Source: Citrus sinensis
Taxonomy: Eukaryota; Streptophyta; Magnoliopsida; Sapindales; Rutaceae
Length of the DNA: 64,000 nucleotides
Direction of reading: 5' to 3'
Assembly: GCF_022201045.2 (NCBI RefSeq)
Contig: NC_068557.1
Span: forward strand, 28,807,501 to 28,871,500
A program made the position numbers and the translations under genes. The notes below the pieces were generated by a model, which worked only from the letters and a program-made list of their open reading frames with translations, searched no databases and had not been told where the DNA came from. Shown in pieces: positions 47,426 to 63,876 of this stretch; positions within the stretch are counted from its first letter, which is position 1; every line of letters starts with the position of its first letter.

Positions 47426-50400
47426 ACATGTTGAAATAGGGGCCACAATTTTATCACCGAAAATTTTAGAGTAAGTTGGAAATATTACACCTAATTAACA
47501 CATACACGACATCTATAGTTTAATTAACTATAACTGTCAATTACGTAGTAATTTTTTAAAATAAATACACACATAAAATATTATATGCATTAATTAGGTA
47601 TAATACCTCTGACATACTTTAAAATCTCTCCTACCTATTTCAACATCCATTCGTGATCCAATAAGCCAAGGTTATCCAATTCAATTAATTATGATAATCC
47701 TTCCAATTGACAACTTCTGAAGCACAAATAATTACTGGTCTTAAACTGAACTAACGATAATGGAATATAAAATTTTCGATCTAAGTGTTAAATTGATAAT
47801 TACATATGTTTTTAATTTCGTAAAGTCAATTCATATTACAAAAAATCAATTAATTACTGAAGTTGAACTCAACTTTGCACAAAGAAGGATAAGAGGGGAT
47901 TATTAAAAAACGACCATCTTCGTAGAAAGGACCGATTCTTAAAGAAATTAGACAAATGAAATATCTTGGTAGGGTATACCAAATGCCGCTAGCATGATTA
48001 TGTAAAATAGAATTGTATTAATTTCTATTTTACAAACAAAATAAGATGTAATTTGCAACCCCCACCAAAAAAAAAAGATGATTATATAAAAGTTGATGTT
48101 TAATTGTGATATCCTTAATATCTTGTATCACTACTATATATTGTTGATTGGGTTAGTTTCGGGTTATCTGCTCCTAAAACGACAATCTTCAAATATTTTT
48201 AAATTATTTTAAATTTTAACTTATTCTCAATTTTGTTCAAAAATAAAGGAAAAATATGGGTGAATTGATGAAAAATATTTTATATTCTTTACAAAATATT
48301 AGATAAGTAATTTTTATTTTATCTCTTAAACAAAATAAAAATAAGTTAAAGCTTAAAATAAATTAGGGACATTCTAAAAATTGTGGAGGCTAGTCCAAAA
48401 TTTACGCTTGTTGATTTAAACAAGAAACATTGCGCTTCTTCAATTTGCCATTTTCGGATTTTTAGAGACGTTAACAGATGCTAACATCAAACATTAGTTT
48501 AGTCACTTCAATTAAAGCCTAATAATTATCTTAACCGGTGTATTTAAAAGGGGGTTTATGAGAATATTAGAGGGGTGTCAGAAGCACCATTCAGCCTTTT
48601 TAAGTTTCATTAATTACATTTTGGGATTTCTCCTTGGGCCACCCACATGAAAAGGACCCGAACTCCCAAATCCAACACTTCATAAGTCATACATGGTGAT
48701 ATACTGATATTTGGCTCTCTCAAATAATCTCACCAATTCCTAATTATCACTTTTATTTTAATATTCATTTAATGCTTGTATGAAATTACTGAAAATGATA
48801 AATAGATTTTAAGTGTTTACATAATTTCTAGACCCTTGGTTGAGATTTTATAGATTAAATGATATAGATTTATATTAGTAATCTATAATTAATATTTTTT
48901 TTTCTTTTCTCTTTCTCTCATCATCTCCATTCACCTTCTTGCTCGTTTTTGTATCTCTTCTCTTCTAATTACAACTTTCATCTAATCCTCTACGTCTGCC
49001 TTTCGTCTATTATGCTCAAATTGCAATCTAAGTGCAAGAATAGTATTATAATAAGGCGAAACAAATAGAATATGTAGGGATTGCACAGAAAAACACATAT
49101 TTTAATGAATTGAAAATTGTAATTTTTTGTCTATTAATGTATCGAAAGCTATATCTTCTTATTTGTTAGCGACATCCTCTTTATATATGCATTACATTTA
49201 ATTTTTAATTAATTCTGAAATTTTTTCAGAATTAATTAGAAAATTATGAGAATTTCCTTATTTTTTAATTATTTTTAATTTAATTTTTAATTAATTATGA
49301 TTAGAAATATTTAAGTAATTAAGTAATTAAAAATATTCTCAAATATAATATAATATATATATGTGTGTGTGTGTGAAAAAATTGACACTCGAGATTTTGA
49401 CGGTATTTGTATTGGTTTCAGCATTGACGATGCGAACAAAAGATGTGCGAGTGCGACTTTGAATTGCAGAGGAAGAGGATTATTGCTGAATTTGATAGCC
49501 GTCGTAAATGTTAAACATGATGAGATTGAGATCACTAAAAACTATTAAATAATTGCTACTTAACAATCCTGTTTTGATTATTATTAATAATCACAACTAA
49601 TTTTCAATTTGATTGCATATAATTAAATAGTCAAACTGTAAAAAAGGATGCCAAACATCTTATCCTATTGAGGACAATTAAGGCATATGAACATGGGAGT
49701 TGTGCTATATATTCAAATTTTAATTCTATAATTTTACTCTAAATAATATAGTATTCATTCACAAATTGATGAAATAACATAATTAATTTACTTAGAACTT
49801 ATTAAAAATCATCTACCACTTAATAAAAGACATATTACTTACCACATTATTTGAGACAAAATTTTAGAATGTCTATTCAATTGATATGCATCTAACATAA
49901 TATTTATTGATAAAGTAATATTGAAAAATTATTTATTAAAAAGAATAATACTGTGTTTACTCTATTAGAATACTTAGTTTGTACAACATTTCATGTGTCA
50001 TCCATGGATTGAGTTATAATATCTTAATTAAATCAATTAATACCATACACATCATATCACAATAAATAATTAGTGCCACATAATAGTCAGATACAAATCT
50101 AATAGTATATTAATTAATCATAATACTATTGTGTTAAAAATATTGAGTGATAAAGTCAAACAACCCTTGATATTTGTCAATTTATTAATAATAGATGACA
50201 TATTGTTCAATATACAAATTATTTATGTATCATAGGCCTACCATGAGAAAAACAAAATTTCAATAAAGACAAGGAATTTAATTGAATTTTTCCTACGTTA
50301 TGGCCACGTAGACTTACAATTTTTATGTTATGAATAATTATGATGGCTTCTCAAGTTTATGGTTTCATTATGACAGATAATTACAATAAACTTGAATTAA

Positions 50401-51332
50401 AAATTGTAATTTAAAGGGAAAAGGAGACAAAAAAAATTGAATTAAAAAGTTTGTTGATTGACAGAGATTACGATTGTAAAATTCATTAACCATTGAGTTT
50501 TAATATTTGACTCTCATTATATCTCACCGGCCCCGCTAATCACTTTTATACTAATATTTATTTTATTGTTATATAAAGTGACATAAAAGGAGTAGATAGT
50601 TTTTAAGTGCATTAACATGATAATTTCTATTAATGTTTAGTTTAGCCAATCTAATTTCTTAGACTCTAATTTCTTTTAACTTTTTAAATTATTATCTCTT
50701 TTTAAATATTGTATACTCTACTTTTGTAATCATGGAGGAAATTAATTTACAGTACTCTATAGAGAATGAGGAAGGAGTATCAAATCTTTCTTTTATATAA
50801 TTATGGCAATGATGGATAAGGCCTTTAAAGAAAAAAAGAGATTATAGTAATTTTAAGATCTTTTTTAATAGATTTTATAAGTTCCATATAGTGACTGCTT
50901 TGGAAAAAAAAAATAAAAATTATAATAAGGGTAAATTTGGGATTAAATTGGGTATATTAAGAGATAAAGATTAGTTTAAATTTTTTAATAGGTTAACTGA
51001 ATAGTGAGGGTTGGTGAGATATAATAAGGAGTCAAATATCACCACTCTTAACCATTTGGAACTGCTAATTTAGAAATTCTAAAATACCTTTTTTTTAATC
51101 ATAAGGATTTAAAAGAAAATAATAACAATCAAATTTCATGAGTTTATTCCTAAAAAATTACTAAAATCCTTGAAGTTTCTTGGTTTGTCTAATAAAACGT
51201 TGAATACAAATTTGAACCAAAAGGAATAAAATGTGACGATAATTCAAAGAATGTTGTTTGAAGGATAAAAGTGGGAGCATGATTGGATACAATTATGTGC
51301 AAATCATTAATCATCCTCTCCTTGACACTAGA
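47426..51332. other. Long AT-rich intergenic region in the CRK cluster
   Basis: No gene family recognised on either strand. It contains a short GT run at 49363-49374 and scattered A/T runs. A small fold-back (TTAATTCTGAAATTTTTTCAGAATTAA) lies at about 49209-49235. Confidence 0.5.
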
Positions 51333-52006
51333 GTTGTAAACAAGCCTTCTTGAGTTGTGATTCTAAGGAACTCATAAACAATCTGTTTAGGTCATCATGT
51401 GGTAGGCAGGTCGCTTTGCAGGTGTGCTCGCACAAGGATCTCGCGAGGAGAAACTCAAACAAAGTCAACTTGAAGACTCAATCAAGAGTCAACTTGAGGA
51501 TTCTCTCCGAAAAATCAGGGCAAGATCCTGATAGACTAACAACTACTCTCTCTTATCTAGGAACATGAGTCTCAGTCCTCTATAAGAACCTATGGAAATT
51601 CAAAGTAGGTAAGTTTTTCTATTTTCTTTGTCTAAACTCTTTCACTTTCTTTCTCTTCTCTCATTTCAAATTTTTTTTTCAGTTAATTTGAAATTTCGTT
51701 AAAAAAAGCTTTTTTTTTTTTTTGTTCAAAAGCAATCAAAATTAAGCCACATGAGTTGTGGCATAAGTTTTACCTAAAAGAAATGATTACTGACTTGAGC
51801 ATCGGAGGGTTCACGCCGAAAAAAACATTCAGCGTCCCCCTAACTGTTTATGTGAATGCAAGTCAGTTTCGTAGAAGTGCTTGTGGTCGCAAGAATCTGC
51901 TCAAGCAAAGGAAGTGCAAGCCAAAGCTGTTCCCATTAATACAAATTTAAGTGTTTGCGTGGACATCTGGTTGCAACTCTTCCACCAACCAGATTTCTGC
52001 ATCAAC
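51333..52006 (+). mobile_element. LTR-derived sequence (gypsy-like), same family as 34020-34475
   Basis: It has CTATAAGAACC (TATA-like), a CT-rich stretch, CCACATGAGTTGTGGC and GACTTGAGCATCGGAGGG. It ends CCAGATTTCTGCATCAAC, in the same order as the copy near 34.1-34.5 kb but with a longer 5' part. No internal retroelement coding region follows, so it is a solo LTR or remnant. The left boundary is approximate. Confidence 0.5.
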
Positions 52007-52021
52007 TAACATTATAAAAAA

Positions 52022-52107
52022 ATGAAAATTAACTATAAACTATATGCTTAATTAAAAATAAAAAAAATGAAGATTAACAATAAACTATATGCTTAATTGA
52101 AAATCAA
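52022..52107. repeat. Tandem duplication, 45-bp unit, two copies
   Basis: ATGAAAATTAACTATAAACT... at 52022 and ATGAAGATTAACAATAAACT... at 52067, both continuing ATATGCTTAATT. Confidence 0.8.
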
Positions 52108-52480
52108 ATTAGATAACTGCAGTTTACCACTCACATGTCGTACATCAAATGAAAACTCTTCAAAGTAAAATATAATTAAATGTTTGATTTGATCAAACGT
52201 TACCTGTTCCATAAGACTTTAGTGAAATTTTTGTATAGAAGTATATATGTATATATATATAATATTTATACTTGACTTGATCAAATGTTGCCTGTCTCAG
52301 CAGACTTTAGTATATATATTTCCTTGCTCAATTTCTCATCGACTGAAGTTTAATTTTCGTCTCTACCTCTCAATCAGCATATAAGGTTGTACTAGTATAT
52401 ATATATAATTACCACCTTGCTTTACTTTTACAGAAAGAAATATTCAGCCAAATCGTGCTTTTCCGATTTCAAAATCCAGA

Positions 52481-55992
<3,512 letters not shown>

Positions 55993-57227
55993 TAATGATG
56001 AAGACACACTAACTTTTTTTCTTCATCTCTTTTACTTGAAGATTTAGGACACATATGTGTAAGTCATGTTACTAACTGATCACATGATTTTAATTTATCA
56101 GTTGTTCCTTGTTAATATTTATACCTGCAAACTAGACTACTCTGTTCTATCACATCCCCATTTATACTCTTGATTTACCCTGTCAAACTGCTGGAAAAAA
56201 TTGTGATTATATGACATTGAAGAAATTTCTTTCAATGTCAGGAATTCAGAGAAAGTATGCAAAAGCAAGAAAATTTTCACAACCCAGTCATTGGAAATAG
56301 GTTTGGCAGCCATGATTTGTTATACCAAACAGCTACCGCAATTTTCTTATCCAGCTGATTGCTTCTTTTGTCTATAACCCAAAAATGTATAGACCAACGT
56401 TGCAGTGATAACTGGTAGGAATCTGTTATCTCAAAATCTACCCTTTGTATAGTCTCAGTGTGCAGTTGAAATATTCCGTCACAGAGACATTTCAACACTT
56501 GAGATTACGCAACTTATTTCGTGTCATTGTGCAGCGTGCAAAAGTTATTTCTTTTGCGTGTCTGGGTTTGCATTCTCTATGGTTATTCTTTGAAGCTCCT
56601 TTCCATTTGCATATGGATGGGCCTTGGATTACATGTTGAAGTTAACCACTTTGCATTGCAGGTTTGCAACGGAGATTCTACATTGACCTCCTGCTTATTA
56701 AAAGCCGCCTCTCAAGTTTATTACAATTAGTTTATTGTCATTGACGTGTCGAAATGGCCAGCTAGTTTACTTTTGATTTGTTTTCTTGCTAATCTTTTTC
56801 TGTCGATGCATGCTTCATAAGTTTATGTATCACTCCAGACATCAATTCAATTCAGTCAGACTAAGTGGTTATTTATTATAGTAACACTTTCCCAGAGACT
56901 ACGCTCAATTAGTCAAAGTCCTACCAATTTTTTTTTTCCTCAGCTATCTACGGGCTACAATTTACTGTTTTACTCATGCAAAATTAAAAATGTAAATATC
57001 CCCACTAACAGAGCCAGAGTAATCGTGTGACTCGAAATCTCTAGCCTTATATGCTTCACCATAGAGTTACTAGAAAATGACTAATATATTTGTCCACTGA
57101 GAATTCTTCCAAGAAAATACCATGAACGAAGTGGTTGAAGCACCATAAATAGCTAGCCCAAGAACTGTGTTAGCTGCATAATAGAGAACACTTTTCATTA
57201 TTGCACAGTGGTTCCAAAAGGCAAGAT
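55993..57227. other. Intergenic between CRK 2 and CRK 3
   Basis: No gene; short open frames around 56445-56730 show no family features. The CRK 3 promoter occupies the right end. Confidence 0.5.
57144..57152 (+). promoter_or_regulatory. Probable TATA box of CRK 3
   Basis: CATAAATAG lies 84 bp upstream of the chosen start codon. Confidence 0.45.
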
Positions 57228-59802
57228 ATGGCTCATATCATCAGTGTTTCAAAAGTCATTCAATTAATTTTCATTTATTCTCTCACAGCCACTCCTCATG
57301 ATCTTGCTTTTGGCGATAGCCCTCCCTATAACACTTGTTCAAGCAGTGCCGCTGATTATGGACATGCTGGTCCAATCTATAGAAACCTGAAAAAAGTCGT
57401 CATTTCTTTAGCCTTGAATGCTTCTGCTGCCAAGTTTTCCGATGCGTCTTCAGGGAATGACTCAGATAGAGTTTATGGTCTCTACACGTGCCTCAACTAT
57501 ATTTCAAATGACACTTGCAACAACTTAATAACCACAGCAACACAAGACATCACCAAACTTTGTCCAAACAAAACCGACGCAATCGTGTGGGAAGAGGTCT
57601 GTCAGTTGCGCTATGCTTACGGAAATTTCTTTGGCCAATTGGATGTCTCAGGAAACATTCCTAAATACAACAGAAAAAATATATCAGAACCCGAGAGGTA
57701 TAGATCTGTTGTGAACAACACTCTGAATAATCTCACCAAACTGGCAGCTTTTGATCCTTCAAACGAAATGTATGCAATTGGTGAAGTACCCTTCACAAAT
57801 TCCGACACTTTATATGCTCTAGTTCAATGCACCAAAGATCTATCTGCCGATGATTGTGATGCATGCCTCAACAAAGCTATAGCAGATATTTTATCTTGCT
57901 GCTATTTTTCAAGAGGAGCACGACTTCTCAGTCGTAGCTGCTATTTGAGGTATGAATTATATGCCTTTTATAACGGTAACACAGAAGCTTCTGTCTCAGT
58001 TGGAAACCAAGCATCAGGGAAAGGTAAGTAGTGCAATTTCACCATAAGAATTAATTTCTTAATCCATGTGGTGTTTGAAGAATGGAACTTAATGTAGTAT
58101 TCTGTTCGTGGTATCAAATATATGCAGGCAACCAAAGGAAGATGTGGATGATTATAATTCTAGCCGCTGTAGCAGCTTTTCTACTGCTAGTTGTTGCTTC
58201 CACTTGCTACTTCTTTGCTGCAAAAAAGGTAGCCCGGAAAAGTAAAGATTTTATCAGAAAGTTTTCAAGCTATTTTCTGTTCTGGCATCATCTGTTTTCA
58301 CCCTTTTTTCTTTTTCTTTTAATTTTATCTCTTCAAATTTTGCCTTCGTGTGTTAGGGAAGGGTATGGTAAGAAAGCAGATTCAATTACATAAAATTGGG
58401 GACGCAAGCAAAACAGGCCTCCATTATCAACATGTTTTGGGGAGGGATGATGATCTAAAAGCTCAGGACTTTTATATTGATCTGGAAACATTACATGTAG
58501 CAAGCAATAACTTTTCCGATTCGAATATGCTAGGACAAGGTGGTTTTGGTCCTGTTTACAAGGTATTATTATTATTTAAAAAATAAAAATAAAAAGTCAT
58601 CCATTAATATGTTTTAAAAATAAGAAATAAAAATTATCAGGGTGTATTAAGTGACGGCAAGGAAGTAGCAGTGGAGAGGCTCTCCAGCTGTTCTGAGCAG
58701 GGCAATGCAGAATTCACAAATGAAGTGCTCCTTATATTGAAGCTACAGCACAAAAATCTCGTCAAGCTTCTAGGTTTTTGTGTTGACGGAGACGAAAAGC
58801 TGCTTGTCTACGAATTTATGCCAAACAGCAGCCTTGATGCGATCCTTTTTGGTATGCGCTTTTCTTTTTCATTTATTATTGTCCCTTTGAATTCTCAGAA
58901 CATCGATTTATTCCTCTTTCTGGCACTCTTAATTTTAGATCCAAGGAAACGTGGGCTACTGTGTTGGAGCAAACGTATTACTATTGTAAATGGAATTGCC
59001 AAGGGAATTCTTTACGTTCATGAGGATTCTCGACTTAGAATCATTCACAGGGACCTAAAAGCTAGCAATGTGTTGTTAGACTATGACATGAACCCCAAGA
59101 TCTCAGATTTTGGAATGGCAAGGATATTCGCCGGAAGTGAAGGTGAAGTTAATACTGCCAGAATAGTCGGAACATAGTAAGTAAAACCTATTTACTTATA
59201 GCTCAAATATGCTATTCTCAATTAATAATAAAGATTATATTTTTCTTTTTGGTAAATAGTGGATATATGGCTCCTGAATATGCAATGGAGGGATTATATT
59301 CCATAAAGTCTGATGTTTTTAGCTTTGGAGTACTCTTGATTGAGATTATAACTGGAAGGAGAAACACAGGCTTCAATCAATCAAGAGGCGCGACTGCCCC
59401 GAACCTCCTAGCCTATGTAAATCTGTCTACAATAAAGAACGTGCATTTTATTTCGGGAATTTATATTTAGTACTGCAAAATTTTTAATCCACTTTAATGA
59501 TGATGCAGGCATGGCATCTCTGGAATGAAGGGAACGCATTGGATCTGATTGATCCACTGTTGACCGATACATGTTCTCCAGATGAATTTTTAAGATACAT
59601 TCATATTGGTTTGTTGTGTGTTCAAGAGGATGCATTTGACAGGCCTACCATGTCATCCGTTGTTGTAATGTTACAGGGTGAAACCATTACTCTTTGCCAG
59701 CCTCAAAAACCTGCCTTCTCTTTTGGAAGAGTTACGGATGATGATGATAACAATTATTGCTCTGTCAATGGTTTAACAATTTCTGATCTTTCGCCTCGGT
59801 GA
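57228..59802 (+). CDS. Cysteine-rich receptor-like kinase with lost catalytic lysine, CRK 3 of the cluster
   Basis: Seven exons (57228-58023, 58128-58241, 58357-58562, 58641-58851, 58939-59176, 59260-59416, 59509-59802) encode 671 residues. The start is ATG 57228 ([10 protein letters not shown]), as no ATG lies upstream in frame. A signal peptide precedes two DUF26 domains. The first motif is [13 protein letters not shown], so the third cysteine is leucine (residue 100); the second, [13 protein letters not shown], is intact. A membrane helix in exon 2 precedes a kinase domain with [14 protein letters not shown] (479-486), DFG and APEYAMEG. The invariant ATP-binding Lys is replaced by Glu: VAVERLS (residue 384, codon GAG at 58674-58676) where CRK 1 and 2 have IAVKRLS. 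All splice sites and the C-terminus (TISDLSPR) are intact. It is more diverged than CRK 1 and 2 and has more glycosylation sites. It is probably catalytically impaired or a pseudokinase receptor. Confidence 0.92.
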
Positions 59803-61466
59803 TTCAGGCAATGAATGAGTTTGAATGTGCACTGGGCTGATGCCTTTCTTGTCATACATAGTGTTATATCCCCACTTCGCTTGTATTTCAACCAAAGGGT
59901 ATGTGGATTTTACAAATGTAATAATTAATCTGTGAGTCCGTATTTGGGATAAACAGCAAAGAGTGAAAGAGCGACTCGCACTCTCGGATTGTAAAATAAC
60001 GATATATATATATATATATATATATATATTGATCTTATTATCTAGTCTATTTAATTATTCTTTTATACAAACCGGCCACAGTACCTTTCCATTCATACCT
60101 TCAAAGGTTTCATGAGACGAATCAGAATATTGAAAATAGGGGAGTCAGAGTCATCTAGTGGCTGATTATGTTCTATAAGAGAGTAGACTTTTGACAATGA
60201 TCTATTAATTTTGTTCTTCATACTAGCTAATGAGATTATCTAATCAAAATATTATAAGAGGTCAAGCTAGTGAGCAGCCTCTTGTATGTTAATTTGTCCC
60301 AACTCTTAAATCAACGACCAAAGCAAGTATATCATCAGCATCAATATCTAATTATATATTTAGGGTTAGAAATTATTTGCAGTGGTCCAGTACAGTAGTT
60401 GAACATTTTTAAAAATACTATATCTAACCCAAAAGCCAGAGTAGTTATACATATTTATTAACTTTTATTTTATAACAAATATCTTGCAATATTGATTAAA
60501 CTGAAGTTTATCGTAACAGGTTTTTATCCAACTAGAACAGGCTTTTTTAATGAATAGTTGTAAAACTCTAGAATAACAATTGAAATAGGGTGATTCATGT
60601 AGTTTATCTATTGTATCTTGAATTTAGGGAAAGATTATCGAATCTGAAGCCCAAGCCTAAGAAACGACACATTTGAAAGCAGCAGACAATAGCGGTGTCC
60701 TAAAATTGATGTGTATTATCATTTGAGCTAATAAAAACAAAATATGCTCATTTTTAGTGTTTGAAAGAGTGGTAGCATGAATTTACCTCTATTTTTATTT
60801 AAAAGACGAGAGGAATTTTTTTTTTTTTGGCTCTTCTTGACATTAAATGGAGGTAAATTAATATTTTCACACCTTTAGGAAAAAAAATTAAAATTGAATG
60901 ACATTTTAAGTAAGAGATGAATTAAATTTTACCCTAACATCAACTATAAAAGGCCTTTGAATTAATGAAACAAAAAGTCATTGGACCACCTAGTTCTTAT
61001 CCAGTCGTGCCGATTATTACAATTGTTTTCCGACGACATCAATATTCTGATCTGTTGAAAACTTGAAATGGACGGAAGAGATAATCTTAAAACATATAAA
61101 ATTGAAAATAAATAATTCGTAAAATATTGCTCGAAAAGGACAACTACAAGTAAATTTCTGATCCGTTTCATTTTAAGGTAGTATCGTATTCTAATTCCCA
61201 ATCCGACTCTGGCTTTAATCCTACAAGGCGAAGATTTTCCAGTAATAACAAAATTAAGGAACTCGACAAGGTGAACATGGGCCAAAACTTACATGGAAAA
61301 TTCAAATGTTATTCATAGTCGAGAAAGTCTTGGGTGTCAACCTTGGAAATGGATCCCCTATGTTGGCGAACCCGATTAGTTGGAAATTTCTGAGATAAAG
61401 ATAAAAAGATAAAAAGAAGAGAGGATAACAGCAAATAAAAATAACGTAAGGGGATTGTGATATATT
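59803..61466. other. Intergenic right of the CRK cluster
   Basis: Holds the (AT)n tract at 60002-60031 and a T-run near 60819. A minus-strand open frame at 60962-61285 has no recognisable features. No gene. Confidence 0.5.
60002..60031. repeat. (AT)15 microsatellite
   Basis: Uninterrupted AT repeats, about 200 bp after the CRK 3 stop codon. Confidence 0.9.
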
Positions 61467-61684
61467 TGTTGATGCGAGATTCTGGTTACCCTCTCGACCA
61501 CGACTAGGATCTCTCCTCAACCAACTCTACCACGACTAGGATCTCTCCTCGTAAGGATTCTTCTCCAGAAGTTCCTGCGTACGCAAAAACAGGTCAGAGC
61601 ACGCCGGTTATTTTCCCGGCGTAAACCCTCCGACGTTCAAGTCAGAAATGAAGGTTTTGTGTTCCTGAGAACGTTAGCCACAAA

Positions 61685-62442
61685 TCTTATGGCTTATTTC
61701 TGGTGTCGAGTATTGAGTGCTCTCTCTATCTTAGTTTCAATGTCAAAAATTCTAACCCTTTTACCTTCGCTGGCTACCTTTTTATAGGCTTCTCCTGAAT
61801 TCAGACCTTCCCTCCATTCACGCCCGTTATCCTCCCACCTCTCGAAAGTGGATGCTCCATTTCTGCAATCGTGGGTGGTTGCATGGCCTTCGTGCCTTGA
61901 TTCTCGGGTTGGAGAGCACGTCTCGCCAACTGTCGTTGACCGGGTCTCCTCGACTCAAGCTTTAGCAGGAATGGCTTTATGCTTCTAACAGGAGATCGGC
62001 CTTGCGGATGGCGTATTCGTGGACAAGCAGAATATTCCTGCTCCTGCTCCCATGCTATCAGACTCTTATGGCTTATTTCTGGTGTAGAGTATTGAGTGTT
62101 CTCTCTATCTTAGTTTCAATGTCAAAAATTCTAACCCTTTTACCTTCGCTGGCTACCTTTTTATAGGCTTCTCCTGAATTCAGACCTTCCCTCCATTCAC
62201 GCCCGTTATCCTCCCACCTCTCGAAAGTGGATGCTCCATTTCTGCAATCGTGGGTGGTTGTATGGCCTTCGTGCCTTGATTCTCGGGTTGGAGAGCACGT
62301 CTCGCCAACTGTCGTTGACCGGGTCTCCTCGACTCAAGCTTTAGCAGGAATGGCTTTATGCTTCTAACAGGAGATCGGCCTTGCGGATGGCGTATTCGTG
62401 GACAAGCAGAATATTTCTGCTCCTGCTCCCATGCTATCAGAC
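61685..62442. repeat. 379-bp perfect-register tandem duplication in the retroelement
   Basis: Unit 1 is 61685-62063 and unit 2 is 62064-62442, followed by the first six bases of a third unit (TCTTAT). I count only about four differences (for example GTGTCGAG/GTGTAGAG, GTTGCATGG/GTTGTATGG, ATATTCCTG/ATATTTCTG), so the duplication is recent. Confidence 0.93.
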
Positions 62443-62994
62443 TCTTATAAGATATACCTGCTCACGGGACCCTGCCACCAGATGTCTGCTCATCACTGCT
62501 GGTCTTCGTCGAAGCACATCCCCCAAACACCGGTCCTTCAGTTTCTGGTGTTGGGTAACATAGTGAGCCGACAGTAGAAACTCGACAGTTCTTGCTCGCG
62601 CGGGATAGGAAAAGGCTGCCAAGAGTCGTGTCGCATTTAATTACGGACGAGGTGATGTGGCAGAAATCTACCCCTTTATTTGAATTTCAAATCGACGGTT
62701 ACGAATCTCTTGGGATTTATGCCATTAAATGCTGGCAACCCAAGAGTTTGTTCCTCATTAAGAAAACCCAAAACTCCCAAAAGAGAAACTCATCATTTAC
62801 TCTGTTTCTATCTCTCCGGCGAATGAGTCCTTCCTCCCCCTTGGCGTAAAAGCTTCATTCCTTGTCTCTCTCCGACTAAGTCACAACTTCAGGTATTATT
62901 TCTTTTTTCCTCGGTCGTGAATAGTTATAGACAATTTCTTTTACGTTTTGCTTAGGTAGTGTTTGGTGATGCAGTTCTGGTTATAGTTTAGGGA

Positions 62995-63876
62995 ATGTCA
63001 AAAGGTAAAGAGAAGGTCGTTGAGATTGATGACGACGAGTTAGACTTCTTGCCTAGTCTGCTCGCCGATTCTACTTTTGACCCCGGGATCCCCTTAGAAC
63101 CCATTAGACCTAGTGTTGGAACTAGTGCTAGGAGGATGTCCCCCCAAACAACCTCCTCAACCGGTAATAGCGATGACGAGGGTTCTTCTGGTTCGGAAGA
63201 CACCTTGAGTGAAGGCCAGGAGGATGATTCTAGTGAAATGTCCCCACCAAGAACATCGCGACCAGATAGGAAGAGCACAGTAGGGGGTAGAGCTCTATCA
63301 CAACATTATGCTATTGATTTTATAACGTGCACGACCACAGTAGATGAGCTAGTTAATCTCCGGGCTGGATACGACATTCCTGATGAAATTCCCCTCAAGA
63401 TCCTAGGAAAAAAGGATACTCCTAGCCGACCTCCTAGGGGGTATGTTACTTTATTTTTAGAAAGTTTCAAACTTGGACTAAGGTGCCCCATTCAGCCCTA
63501 CTTTGCCCGGATACTCAATGGGTTGAATTTAGCTCCTGATCAACTGAACCCCAATGGGTGGCGGGTACTTTCTGGTCTGTTCATATTGTGGGATAGATGT
63601 TGCCAAAGCGAGCCCACAGTTGATGAGGTGAAGCACCTGTACCAGCTAAAGAGCAGCCCCAAAGACGCCGGCTGGTACTATTTCCAATCTAGTACCAAGA
63701 CCAAGAAACCCATAACTGATCTTCCAACTGGTGGTGGTGGGACTTGGAAGAAAAAGTTTTTTTTTGCTGGGGGTCCCTGGGGTCAAATTGCACAGATTAA
63801 CGGGAAGGATTACCACGTCCTACCCCGTTTCATGGTCCCAGGTTGCCTGCTCGCTTCAGATGTCTTGTCTCCATAG
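62995..63876 (+). CDS. Retroelement gag-like protein with 'putative gypsy type transposon' domain
   Basis: The open frame of 293 residues starts at ATG 62995 (MSKGKEKVVEIDDDELDFLP). An acidic, Ser-rich low-complexity N-terminal third (about residues 1-95) is followed by a domain at about residues 105-205. That domain has the pattern RPPRGYVTLFLESFKLGLR, CPIQPYF and LAPDQLNPNGWRVLSGLF, which matches the Transposase_28 type (described as putative gypsy type transposon) found in plant retroelements. The frame stops at TAG 63874-63876. A splice acceptor-like TTTCAG at 63923-63928 followed by a new open segment suggests that a second exon or frame continues beyond the window. It is not a host gene in the usual sense. 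Confidence 0.7.
   Translation: MSKGKEKVVEIDDDELDFLPSLLADSTFDPGIPLEPIRPSVGTSARRMSPQTTSSTGNSDDEGSSGSEDTLSEGQEDDSSEMSPPRTSRPDRKSTVGGRALSQHYAIDFITCTTTVDELVNLRAGYDIPDEIPLKILGKKDTPSRPPRGYVTLFLESFKLGLRCPIQPYFARILNGLNLAPDQLNPNGWRVLSGLFILWDRCCQSEPTVDEVKHLYQLKSSPKDAGWYYFQSSTKTKKPITDLPTGGGGTWKKKFFFAGGPWGQIAQINGKDYHVLPRFMVPGCLLASDVLSP

Noticed and set aside
47249..47457. Minus-strand open frames over the P450 relic
   Set aside because: The plus strand carries the CYP88-like residues in order after an acceptor, so the minus frames are shadows.
57201..57227. In-frame extension upstream of CRK 3
   Set aside because: It begins with TTG. ATG 57228 is the first true start and directly precedes a signal peptide.
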